Shown here in pieces: positions 7,408 to 13,481 of a DNA stretch of 13,481 bases; within the stretch, counting starts at the first letter, position 1, and every line of letters begins with the position of its first letter. Below the pieces are notes generated by a model, which had not been told where the DNA came from, ran no database searches, and saw only the letters and a program-made list of their open reading frames with translations. A program made the translations under genes and the position numbers. The stretch covers positions 1 to 13,481 of the forward strand of contig JAJRWO010000096.1 of assembly GCA_024276775.1 (NCBI GenBank), in the 5' to 3' direction. The DNA is from Gammaproteobacteria bacterium. GTDB taxonomy: Bacteria > Pseudomonadota > Gammaproteobacteria > Tenderiales > Tenderiaceae.

Positions 7408-7958
7408 GGTTTTGCCTCCGCTATTGCTTCATCAGGGTAAGGCCATTTCCAGTGAAATAGATCCTCCTTCACCGGCACCATGTCGATGCAGTCCACCGGG
7501 CAAGGGGGCAGGCAGAGTTCACAGCCTGTGCATTCTGACTCGATAATCGTGTGCATCTGCTTGGCAGCGCCAAGAATAGCATCTACCGGGCAGGCCTGAA
7601 TGCAGAGGGTGCAACCGATACAGGTATCTTCCCTGATGATGGCAACGGTTTTGGCCTGTTCCTCACCGACTTCACCATCCAATGGAATGGGGTCGCGGCC
7701 AAGTAAGTCGGCCAGGGCGATGATAGCGGTTTCGCCGCCGGGGGGGCAGCGGTTAATCTCGGCTTCACCACTGGCAATGGCTTCGGCATAGGGACGACAG
7801 CCTGGATAACTGCATTGACCGCATTGGGTTTGTGGCAGAATGGCGTCGATCTGATTCGTCAGTGGATCGCCTTCAACTTTGAAGCGTACTGCGGCAAAGC
7901 CGAGCAACAGGCCAAAGACGATGGCAAGGGCGGTGAGTGCTAGAATGGCCGTTAGCAT
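7404..7958 (-). CDS. rnfB: RnfB, ferredoxin-side iron-sulfur subunit
   Basis: The 184-residue subunit has an N-terminal membrane helix (about 3-24) followed by a cytoplasmic domain. It holds three predicted [4Fe-4S] clusters. The first, in the Fer4_7-like/Rnf domain, uses C46, C49, C54 and C71. The other two form a double ferredoxin fold, with C113-C116-C119-C123 and C143-C146-C149-C153. RnfB is regarded as the site that exchanges electrons with ferredoxin. The length matches the short gammaproteobacterial RsxB/RnfB type, without the additional clusters seen in some anaerobes. The ATG at 7958 lies 3 bases after the rnfA stop and has only a weak GAAAG-type ribosome site. The 3' end overlaps rnfC by 4 bases. 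Confidence 0.96.
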   Translation of the reverse strand: MLTAILALTALAIVFGLLLGFAAVRFKVEGDPLTNQIDAILPQTQCGQCSYPGCRPYAEAIASGEAEINRCPPGGETAIIALADLLGRDPIPLDGEVGEEQAKTVAIIREDTCIGCTLCIQACPVDAILGAAKQMHTIIESECTGCELCLPPCPVDCIDMVPVKEDLFHWKWPYPDEAIAEAKP

Positions 7959-7961
7959 AAT

Positions 7962-8543
7962 TTAAACTTTCACCAGGCCGGAAAAACCCATAAAGGCCAT
8001 GGACATTAAACCCGCCGTAATCAAGGCGATGGCTGGGCCGCGAAAGGCCACCGGCACATCGGCAACGGTAATGCGTTCACGCATGGCGGCAAACAGGATC
8101 AGGACTAGAGAGAAGCCCGCCGCTGCGCCAAAACCGTAAACAGCTGATTCGATGAAGCCAAATTCTTGTTGCACATTGAGAAGGGCAACACCAAGCACGG
8201 CACAGTTGGTGGTGATGAGTGGCAAGAAGATGCCCAGCACCTTGTGCAGCAATGGGCTGGTTTTATGCACCACCATTTCGGTGAACTGCACGACCACGGC
8301 AATGACCAGAATGAAGGTGATGGTACGCAGATATTCCAGTCCTAGTGGTGCCAGCAGGTACTCATTGGCCAGATAGCTACAGACGGATGACAGGGTTAGC
8401 ACAAACGTGGTCGCTATCGCCATGCCGGTCGCTGTTTCCAGTTTTTTTGACACGCCCATAAATGGGCACAGGCCAAGAAACTTGACCAGGACAAAGTTGT
8501 TTACCAGTACAGTGCTGATTAGGATCAGGGCGTATTCGGTCAT
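7962..8543 (-). CDS. rnfA: RnfA, membrane core subunit of the Rnf complex
   Basis: The 193-residue, six-helix membrane protein is paralogous to RnfE. The conserved LGLCPFMGVS (C26) and TTNCAVLGVAL (C114) motifs supply the cysteines that, with those of RnfE, hold the membrane-embedded [2Fe-2S] cluster in known structures. Length equals the family norm (RsxA of E. coli is also 193 residues). It is the first gene of the operon. The ATG at 8543 lacks a strong Shine-Dalgarno sequence (only AACAGAT directly in front) and is preceded by a small hairpin. A promoter with near-consensus spacing lies about 100 bases upstream. Confidence 0.97.
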   Translation of the reverse strand: MTEYALILISTVLVNNFVLVKFLGLCPFMGVSKKLETATGMAIATTFVLTLSSVCSYLANEYLLAPLGLEYLRTITFILVIAVVVQFTEMVVHKTSPLLHKVLGIFLPLITTNCAVLGVALLNVQQEFGFIESAVYGFGAAAGFSLVLILFAAMRERITVADVPVAFRGPAIALITAGLMSMAFMGFSGLVKV

Positions 8544-8565
8544 ATCTGTTTTTAATTAAAGGCCA

Positions 8566-8578
8566 AGGCTAAAAGCCT
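8566..8578 (-). promoter_or_regulatory. Small hairpin in the rnfA leader
   Basis: AGGCT (8566-8570) and AGCCT (8574-8578) form a 5-bp stem with a 3-base loop on the leader RNA, 22 bases before the rnfA ATG. No T-run long enough for a terminator follows. With two other short stems (8607-8610 with 8623-8626, and 8628-8631 with 8637-8640) it makes the leader look structured. I do not recognise a riboswitch class. A regulatory role is a guess. Confidence 0.25.
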
Positions 8579-8641
8579 GCATGTTGCCGCTGGCAGGGAG
8601 AGGGCGGGTAGCCGACTAAAAATACCTCGTGCATAACACGC

Positions 8642-8670
8642 ATATTAGGAGCTCTTTATCTTCTTTTCAA
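8642..8670 (-). promoter_or_regulatory. Candidate sigma70 promoter of the rnf operon
   Basis: On the minus strand, TTGAAA (8670-8665, five of six consensus bases) is separated by exactly 17 bases from TAATAT (8647-8642, four of six). This predicts a start near 8635 and a leader of about 90 bases before rnfA. It lies in the 173-base gap after metG, the only gap of any size on the minus strand between metG and the glycosyltransferase gene. It is therefore the natural promoter for the seven-gene run rnfA to GT41. Confidence 0.55.
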
Positions 8671-8679
8671 CAGGTAAAA

Positions 8680-8694
8680 CGTATGGGTTATACG
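8680..8694 (-). terminator. Weak terminator-like hairpin after metG
   Basis: On the minus strand, CGTAT (8694-8690) and ATACG (8684-8680) flank a 5-base loop, and TTTT follows at 8679-8676. It lies 22 bases beyond the metG stop. The stem is short and AT-rich, so termination would be partial at best and some metG transcripts may run into rnfA. Confidence 0.25.
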
Positions 8695-8716
8695 AATTAT
8701 CTATATACAAAAGCCT

Positions 8717-10795
8717 TTATTTTACTTTCATTCCTGGTTGAGCACCCTCGTGTGGTTCCAGTATCCATAGTGCCTTGCCTCCCGGGCCTGCTGCCAGCAC
8801 CATGCCTTCGGAGATACCAAAGCGCATCTTGCGTGGTGCCAGGTTAGCCACCATTACGGTCAGTTTGCCTTCAAGGTCTTCCGGAGCATAGGCTGATTTG
8901 ATGCCGGCGAAGACGTTGCGAGTCTTTTCTTCACCAATATCCAGTGTCAGTTGCAAAAGCTTATCAGCGCCTTCGACGTGATCGGCCTTGACGATGCGGG
9001 CGATGCGCAGATCGACCTTGGCAAAGTCATCGAACGGGATAGTGTCATCGATTGAATCGATCATCTGCATGTCTTTTTCATTTTGTTGTTGTTCATCATA
9101 GTGGGCAGGCGAGGGTTGCTGTGCCTTGAGGGTTTCGGCGCTCTCGGCGAGCAGGGCATCGATTTGTTTTTGCTCGATGCGGGTGATCATGTGTTTATAG
9201 GGTTTGATCTCGTGGTCGAGTAAGAATGATTCCGCATCAGCCCAGGTCAGTGGCATGATGTTGAGAAAGTCTTCCACCTGCCTGGTCAGTGGTGGCAACA
9301 CGGGTTTCAAATAGATGGTCAGCAGGCGGAAGGCGTTGACGATGGAGGTGCAGATGCGATGCAGGTTTTCTTCCTGGCCTTCTTCCTTGGCCAGCAGCCA
9401 AGGCTTGGTTTCATCGACATATTCGTTGGCAATGTCTGCCAAGGCCATGATTTCGCGCATTGCCTCGCTGAACTGGCGTGCTTCATAAAGGCTGGCAATG
9501 TCGGTTTGCTTAGCTTGGATGGTTTTCAGCATGGTCTGTCCGGCGGCATCCAGTTCGCTGCTGAGTTTGTTGTCGTAACGCTTTTTGATAAAACCAGCCG
9601 AACGCGAGGCGATGTTGATGTATTTGCCCACCAGGTTACTGTTAACGCGGGCAACAAAATCGTCCATGTTAAGGTCGATATCTTCAATTCGGTCGCTGAG
9701 CTTGGCGGCAAAATAATAACGCAGATAATCAGGTCTGAGATGATTCAGATAGGTGCGCGCCATAATAAAGGTGCCGCGTGATTTGGACATTTTTTGACCG
9801 TTTACAGTGAGAAAGCCGTGGACACAGACCTTGGTGGGGGTGCGATAGCCGCTGAACTTGAGTGTGGCGGGCCAGAACAGGGCGTGGAAATAGAGGATGT
9901 CCTTGCCGATAAAATGATAGACCTCGGCATTAGAGTCGGGCTTCCAGTAGCTGTCGAAGTCCAGGCCTTTTTTGTCGCACAAATTTTTGAAGCTGGCGAT
10001 GTAGCCAATGGGCGCGTCGAGCCAAACGTAGAAGTATTTGCCAGGGGCATCGGGAATCTCGAAACCAAAATAAGGTGCGTCGCGAGAGATGTCCCAGTCT
10101 TTCAGGCCCGATTCAAACCATTCGCTGACTTTGTTGGTGGCCTCGGCTTGCAGCGGCGCTTTATCGCCGCTTTCCAGTAGCCATTGCTTGAGAAATTTTT
10201 CACATTTTCCCAGTTTGAAAAAATGGTGTTCTGACTCTTTCATGATGGGCGTTGCGCCTGAAACAGCCGAATAAGGGTTGATTAATTCGGTTGGGCTATA
10301 AGTGGCACCACAGACCTCGCAAGAGTCACCATACTGATCTTCGGCTTTACACTTGGGGCAGGTGCCTTTAACAAAACGATCTGGCAGGAACATCTCTTTT
10401 TGTGGGTCGTAGAGTTGCTCGATGGTACGAATGTCGATCAGGCCATTGGCTTTGAGCTGTTTGTATATCGTTTGCGACAGCTCACGATTTTCATTCGAAT
10501 TGGTTGAGTAGTAATTGTCGAAGGCGATATCGAAATCTTTGAAGTCGGTAAGGTGCTCGTTGTGAACGCGCTCGATCAGGGCCTCGGGGGTGATACCTTC
10601 CTGCTCGGCGCGTAACATAATCGGCGTACCGTGAGTGTCATCGGCGCAGACGTAATGACACTCGTTACCGGACATACGCTGAAAGCGGCTCCAGATGTCG
10701 GTTTGGATATACTCCACCAGATGGCCCAGATGGATGGAACCATTGGCGTAGGGCAGGGCGCTGGTAACAAGAATTTTTCTTGGTTTTGCTGACAT
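8717..10795 (-). CDS. metG: Methionyl-tRNA synthetase
   Basis: The 692-residue class I aminoacyl-tRNA synthetase charges tRNA-Met with methionine using ATP. It has the HIGH-type motif HLGH at 22-25, a zinc knuckle with C146, C149, C159 and C162 (CPKC and CEVC), and the KMSKS loop at 335-339. An anticodon-binding helical domain follows (about 395-545). A C-terminal tRNA-binding OB-fold of the Trbp111/EMAP type occupies about 587-692 (DFAKVDLRIARI, then NLAPRKMRFGISEGM). This is the long, dimerising form common in Gammaproteobacteria, and the length is normal. The ATG at 10795 starts MSAKPRKILVTSALPYANG as expected. The bases just before it lack a good Shine-Dalgarno sequence. A promoter with a perfect TATAAT lies 40-68 bases upstream. 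It is divergent from mrp, as in E. coli and Pseudomonas. Confidence 0.98.
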   Translation of the reverse strand: MSAKPRKILVTSALPYANGSIHLGHLVEYIQTDIWSRFQRMSGNECHYVCADDTHGTPIMLRAEQEGITPEALIERVHNEHLTDFKDFDIAFDNYYSTNSNENRELSQTIYKQLKANGLIDIRTIEQLYDPQKEMFLPDRFVKGTCPKCKAEDQYGDSCEVCGATYSPTELINPYSAVSGATPIMKESEHHFFKLGKCEKFLKQWLLESGDKAPLQAEATNKVSEWFESGLKDWDISRDAPYFGFEIPDAPGKYFYVWLDAPIGYIASFKNLCDKKGLDFDSYWKPDSNAEVYHFIGKDILYFHALFWPATLKFSGYRTPTKVCVHGFLTVNGQKMSKSRGTFIMARTYLNHLRPDYLRYYFAAKLSDRIEDIDLNMDDFVARVNSNLVGKYINIASRSAGFIKKRYDNKLSSELDAAGQTMLKTIQAKQTDIASLYEARQFSEAMREIMALADIANEYVDETKPWLLAKEEGQEENLHRICTSIVNAFRLLTIYLKPVLPPLTRQVEDFLNIMPLTWADAESFLLDHEIKPYKHMITRIEQKQIDALLAESAETLKAQQPSPAHYDEQQQNEKDMQMIDSIDDTIPFDDFAKVDLRIARIVKADHVEGADKLLQLTLDIGEEKTRNVFAGIKSAYAPEDLEGKLTVMVANLAPRKMRFGISEGMVLAAGPGGKALWILEPHEGAQPGMKVK

Positions 10796-10813
10796 CTTGG
10801 CAGATTTGATCCG

Positions 10814-10842
10814 TTGACGAGGCTAAATCGGATGATTATACC
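10814..10842 (+). promoter_or_regulatory. Candidate promoter for mrp, overlapping the metG promoter
   Basis: On the + strand, TTGACG (10814-10819, five of six) is followed after 17 bases by TATACC (10837-10842, four of six). It would start transcription near 10849 and give a leader of nearly 150 bases before the mrp ATG. Its -10 box shares bases 10837-10840 with the -10 box of the metG promoter on the other strand. A second weak -10-like box (TATAGA, 10942-10947) lies nearer mrp but has no partner -35. Confidence 0.4.
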
Positions 10843-10863
10843 CTACAGAGGCACCGCTGTGGA
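10835..10863 (-). promoter_or_regulatory. metG: Candidate sigma70 promoter of metG
   Basis: On the minus strand, TCCACA (10863-10858, four of six) is followed after 17 bases by a perfect TATAAT (10840-10835). Transcription would start near 10828, leaving a leader of about 32 bases before the metG ATG at 10795. The spacing and the perfect -10 box make this the strongest promoter candidate in the window. Confidence 0.6.
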
Positions 10864-10996
10864 TGGGCTTAAATACTGTAATGTCTATAAAGCCGTCAGG
10901 TTGGCGTGGCTTTGGATTAAATCTAAAGGACCAATCCTGAGTATAGAGATGTGGTAAATTAAAGCCCGTGATGTATTGCCAAAGGAAGAATTGAAC

Positions 10997-12082
10997 ATGT
11001 CCGCGTTAACCAAGTCTGCTGTCGAGGCAGTTTTGCAACAAATAGTCGATCCAAATAGCCAGGCTGATCTCATGACTGCCAAATCGGTCAAGGCGATTGA
11101 TATTGATGGCGACAAGCTGGCGGTGCAGATTGAGCTGGGTTATCCAGCGGATAGTTATCGGGCTGTACTTGAACGGCAGGTGGCAGAACAGCTTAAGCCG
11201 CTCGCCGCTGATGTCAGTGTGACGGTCAGTTGGCAGGTGATGGCGCGTTCGGTGCAACCGGGTGTGAAGGCCTTTGAAAATATCAAAAATGTGATTGCCA
11301 TTGCCTCGGGCAAGGGCGGCGTGGGTAAGTCCACCACCACCGTTAATTTGGCCCTGGCGCTGGTCAAAGAAGGTGCCAAAGTGGGCGTGCTGGACGCGGA
11401 TATCTATGGCCCATCTCAGCCACGCATGCTTGGCATCGAGGGGCGTCCTGAGTCTACCGACGGTAAGACCATGGAACCAATGCTGGCCTATGGTGTGGAG
11501 GCCATGTCCATCGGCTTTCTGATTGATGAAGAGTCGCCGATGATCTGGCGTGGGCCGATGGTGACTCAGGCGCTGGAGCAGTTGTTGCGCGACACCAACT
11601 GGGGAGAACTCGATTATCTGTTGGTCGACATGCCCCCTGGTACGGGGGATGTGCAGCTGACGCTGTCGCAGAAAATTCCTGTCAGCGGCGCGGTAATCGT
11701 CACCACACCACAGGACATTGCCCTGCTTGATGCCCGTAAAGGGCTGAAAATGTTCGAGAAGGTGAATGTAAAAGTGTTAGGGGTGGTAGAGAACATGAGT
11801 ACCCACATTTGTAGTAATTGTGGTCACGAAGAGCATATCTTTGGTGCCGGTGGTGGTGAGTTGATGGCCAAAGATTATAATATTGATCTGCTCGGCTCTC
11901 TGCCGCTGGACATTAATATTCGCCAGAGCGTTGATAGCGGCAAGCCGAGTGTGGTGGCTGATCCTGATGGCTCGGTGGCCTTGGCCTATGCTGAAATTGC
12001 CCGCAAGGTGGCAGCTAAACTGGCACTGCAAGCGAAAGATTACAGCAGTAAGTTTCCGAATATTGTTATTCAAAATACGTAG
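10997..12082 (+). CDS. mrp: Mrp/ApbC iron-sulfur cluster carrier ATPase
   Basis: The 361-residue protein belongs to the Mrp/NBP35 P-loop family (called Mrp or ApbC in enteric bacteria), which binds a [4Fe-4S] cluster at a dimer interface and delivers it to apo-enzymes using ATP. Residues about 5-85 form an N-terminal MIP18/DUF59-like domain. The deviant Walker A motif GKGGVGKST lies at 105-113, DADIYGPSQPRM at 133-144, DMPPGTGD at 211-218, and the cluster-binding CSNC (C272, C275) near the C terminus. The start is set at the ATG at 10997 because AGGAA at 10983-10987 lies 9 bases in front. A TTG seven codons earlier (10976) would put that ribosome site inside the gene. It is divergent from metG and 109 bases upstream of dcd, a conserved neighbourhood. 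The many clusters of the nearby Rnf complex are possible clients, which is inference. Confidence 0.96.
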   Translation: MSALTKSAVEAVLQQIVDPNSQADLMTAKSVKAIDIDGDKLAVQIELGYPADSYRAVLERQVAEQLKPLAADVSVTVSWQVMARSVQPGVKAFENIKNVIAIASGKGGVGKSTTTVNLALALVKEGAKVGVLDADIYGPSQPRMLGIEGRPESTDGKTMEPMLAYGVEAMSIGFLIDEESPMIWRGPMVTQALEQLLRDTNWGELDYLLVDMPPGTGDVQLTLSQKIPVSGAVIVTTPQDIALLDARKGLKMFEKVNVKVLGVVENMSTHICSNCGHEEHIFGAGGGELMAKDYNIDLLGSLPLDINIRQSVDSGKPSVVADPDGSVALAYAEIARKVAAKLALQAKDYSSKFPNIVIQNT

Positions 12083-12152
12083 TGCGCCTTGGCCATTATT
12101 AGCTTGAATAACGTGGGCCACAGAAAGATGGTGCGCAGTGTGTACCCTGGGC

Positions 12153-12158
12153 TACAAT
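12153..12158 (+). promoter_or_regulatory. dcd: Possible -10 element before dcd
   Basis: TACAAT (five of six consensus) lies 33 bases before the dcd ATG. No convincing -35 is found 16-18 bases upstream. It may be a weak internal promoter between mrp and dcd, or chance. Confidence 0.2.
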
Positions 12159-12191
12159 GTTCCGCTTTGCAGCAAACCGGAATTCAAGCGT

Positions 12192-12758
12192 ATGAGCATT
12201 AAATCGGATAAGTGGATTCGCCGGATGGCGGAAAACGAAGCCATGATCGAGCCATTTGAGCCAGGTCAGGTGCGTGAAAGGAATGGCGAGCGGCTCATTT
12301 CATACGGCACTTCCAGCTATGGTTACGATGTTCGCTGTTCAAATGAATTTAAGATATTTACCAATATTAATTCAGCCATTGTTGATCCCAAAAACTTTGA
12401 TGACAACAGCTTTGTGGATGTGAAGTCCGACGTCTGTATCATTCCGCCCAACTCGTTTGCGCTGGCGCGCACAGTAGAATTTTTTCGTATTCCGCGTAGT
12501 GTATTGACTATTTGTCTGGGTAAATCGACCTATGCCCGTTGTGGCATTATTGTCAATGTCACGCCTTTGGAACCAGAGTGGGAGGGCCATGTGACGCTGG
12601 AATTTTCAAATACCACGCCTCTGCCAGCCAAGATCTACGCCAATGAAGGTGTGGCGCAAATGCTGTTTTTCGAGTCCGATGAAGTTTGTGAGGTCTCTTA
12701 CGGTGATCGTGGCGGTAAGTATCAGGGCCAAACCGGGGTTACTTTACCCAAAGCCTAG
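12192..12758 (+). CDS. dcd: dCTP deaminase
   Basis: The 188-residue trimeric enzyme of the dUTPase/Dcd fold converts dCTP to dUTP plus ammonia, supplying dUMP for thymidylate synthesis. Visible are MSIKSDKWIRRM at the start, SYGYDVRC (42-49), the active-site GKSTYARCG (110-118, with S112 and R116), VTPLEPEWEGHVTLEFSN (123-140) with the catalytic glutamate E137, and the C-terminal nucleotide lid GGKYQGQTGVTLPKA. The ATG at 12192 is chosen over an in-frame ATG at 12138 because it gives the exact family length and N terminus; the extra 18 residues resemble no Dcd. Its ribosome site is weak. The protein closely resembles the Pseudomonas type rather than the 193-residue E. coli type. A long inverted repeat follows the stop. 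Confidence 0.97.
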   Translation: MSIKSDKWIRRMAENEAMIEPFEPGQVRERNGERLISYGTSSYGYDVRCSNEFKIFTNINSAIVDPKNFDDNSFVDVKSDVCIIPPNSFALARTVEFFRIPRSVLTICLGKSTYARCGIIVNVTPLEPEWEGHVTLEFSNTTPLPAKIYANEGVAQMLFFESDEVCEVSYGDRGGKYQGQTGVTLPKA

Positions 12759-12759
12759 G

Positions 12760-12820
12760 GAACGGGCAGGCAATAACTTCCCTGTTTAGCATCTCATCTT
12801 CAGCCCGTCTTTGCCCGTTC
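12760..12820. terminator. Inverted repeat after dcd, possible bidirectional terminator
   Basis: GAACGGGCA (12760-12768) and TGCCCGTTC (12812-12820) form a perfect 9-bp inverted repeat starting one base after the dcd stop, with a 43-base intervening stretch. A shorter arm, GCCCGT (12803-12808), can compete for the same left arm. There is no clear T-run on either side, so intrinsic termination is doubtful. Position between two convergent genes is the main argument for a terminator. Confidence 0.35.
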
Positions 12821-12928
12821 TTCAATGACAAAACCTCGAAATAGAACAACTATTCCTGCAATGTTGCTCAATCAGAACAAACAAATACGAACTAAATCTG
12901 AGCGCCAAACAGGAAAGTTATTATGTGC

Positions 12929-13481
12929 TCATTCCTCGTTGTTTTTGGCGGGCAGGCCGCTGACCGATGTCAGGATCAGGGCCAGCTTGATGCCATTTTC
13001 TTCCTGTTGCAGCTTTATAGGCAGATAGCCTAATTCTTCAGCGCACCAAAGAATGGTGTCGCGTTTACCCGGGAGTTTGAGTTTAACTGTGTTGAATGTC
13101 CCTATCTTTGTCCGCAGGGTTTCTCTCCCCAGATTAATAAAGCGATAGGTTTTGAGTTTGCCGCCATCAGCAATCTCATATTCGAGCAACTCCTTGCCAT
13201 TAGATAAATCCTGCATGACAGCCAGCTGATAAAGCAATTTATCCAGAGTGTTTTCGGTTATCTTCATTGACCAAGGATCGTGATTGATATTGTTGGTAAC
13301 GCGCATTTTGTTCCAATCAAAACTGAGTTTGATGTGACGGTTTTTTTTGCTGCTCTTGCGATCATAGGAATAATTAATGGGCCTGAGTTGTTGCTGATGA
13401 TAGTTCCATTCGGTTTTTTCCAGCAGAGTGGAATCGGTAAACCAGCGTGCGTAACCGACCGGTTTGGAATAGGATTCGTAA
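12929..13481 (-). CDS. DUF3108 domain protein (partial, 5' end outside the window)
   Basis: The frame is open from the right edge to the TGA at 12929-12931, showing 184 residues. An internal ATG at 13306 gives a shorter apparent gene, but the upstream codons continue without a stop and carry typical family sequence: GYARW, then EWNYHQQQLRPINYSYDR, then LSFDW. DUF3108 proteins are small beta-rich proteins, usually with a signal peptide and thought to be periplasmic; the function is not established. The visible part has the alternating polar/hydrophobic pattern of beta strands, including KTYRFINLGRETL, GTFNTVKLKL and DTILWCAEELGYLPIKLQ. It is convergent with dcd, 170 bases apart. Nothing else is seen in that gap except the inverted repeat described separately. 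Confidence 0.75.
   Translation of the reverse strand, partial: YESYSKPVGYARWFTDSTLLEKTEWNYHQQQLRPINYSYDRKSSKKNRHIKLSFDWNKMRVTNNINHDPWSMKITENTLDKLLYQLAVMQDLSNGKELLEYEIADGGKLKTYRFINLGRETLRTKIGTFNTVKLKLPGKRDTILWCAEELGYLPIKLQQEENGIKLALILTSVSGLPAKNNEE

Noticed and set aside
8569..8634. 21-codon upstream reading frame in the rnfA leader (minus strand)
   Set aside because: Its ATG would lie at the predicted transcript start with no ribosome site, and the peptide has no regulatory codon run. Not listed as a gene.
8629..8847. 72-codon + strand open frame across the metG 3' end and the rnfA promoter
   Set aside because: It is mostly antisense to metG and the promoter region, with no ribosome site and no family resemblance.
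9359..10180. Two open frames of 140 and 128 codons on the + strand opposite metG
   Set aside because: Both are fully antisense to conserved metG sequence, including the KMSKS region, and show no protein-like motifs.
12090..12120. Interrupted hairpin (TGGCC...GGCCA) after mrp as a terminator
   Set aside because: The stem has an asymmetric internal loop and no T-run follows, so it is not listed.
12138..12191. 18-residue N-terminal extension of dCTP deaminase
   Set aside because: The ATG at 12192 gives the exact known N terminus and length; the extension resembles no Dcd sequence.
12899..12931. TGAGC/GCTCA inverted repeat at the DUF3108 stop codon as a terminator
   Set aside because: The stem is only 5 bp with a loop of more than 20 bases and a broken T-run; this could be chance.

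Overview
This window looks like the chromosome of a gammaproteobacterium outside the Enterobacterales. The evidence is a complete six-gene rnf operon in the order A-B-C-D-G-E next to a metG / mrp(apbC) / dcd block, a neighbourhood I recall from Pseudomonas and related free-living Gammaproteobacteria. The dCTP deaminase is the 188-residue form with a GKSTYARCG active-site stretch. No tRNA, rRNA, CRISPR array or insertion sequence was recognised, and no gap between genes exceeds about 200 bases.

Layout, left to right. Positions 1-129 hold the last 42 codons of an unidentified + strand gene. A + strand gene (244-897) encodes an unrecognised inner-membrane protein with a cytoplasmic basic tail, one membrane helix, a coiled coil and a beta-rich outer domain. 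It converges, with 6 bases between stop codons, on a large minus-strand gene (904-3330) for a TPR protein with a GT41 (O-GlcNAc-transferase/SPINDLY-type) catalytic domain. That gene overlaps the end of rnfE, so it appears to be the last gene of an operon that runs leftward as rnfA-rnfB-rnfC-rnfD-rnfG-rnfE-GT41 (8543 down to 904). A good sigma70-like promoter lies in front of rnfA. Upstream, also on the minus strand, is metG (8717-10795). metG and the + strand mrp gene diverge from a 201-base region with two candidate promoters whose -10 boxes overlap. dcd follows mrp. A minus-strand DUF3108-family gene (12929 to the window edge) converges on dcd.

How the genes fit together. RnfABCDGE is the membrane complex that couples electron transfer between NADH and ferredoxin to ion movement; in enteric bacteria the same complex (Rsx) resets the SoxR sensor. 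All cluster-binding cysteines of RnfB and RnfC, the paired cysteines of RnfA/RnfE, and the threonines of RnfG/RnfD that carry covalent FMN are present, so the complex should be functional. Mrp/ApbC, an iron-sulfur cluster carrier ATPase, is coded nearby. MetG and Dcd are housekeeping enzymes.

The least ordinary part is the left third. A GT41-type glycosyltransferase is joined to the rnf operon where I would expect nth (endonuclease III), its 5' end carries three long A-tracts, and one active-site position has an unusual histidine. It sits tail to tail with an unrecognised membrane protein. No clearly new defence or mobile system is visible.
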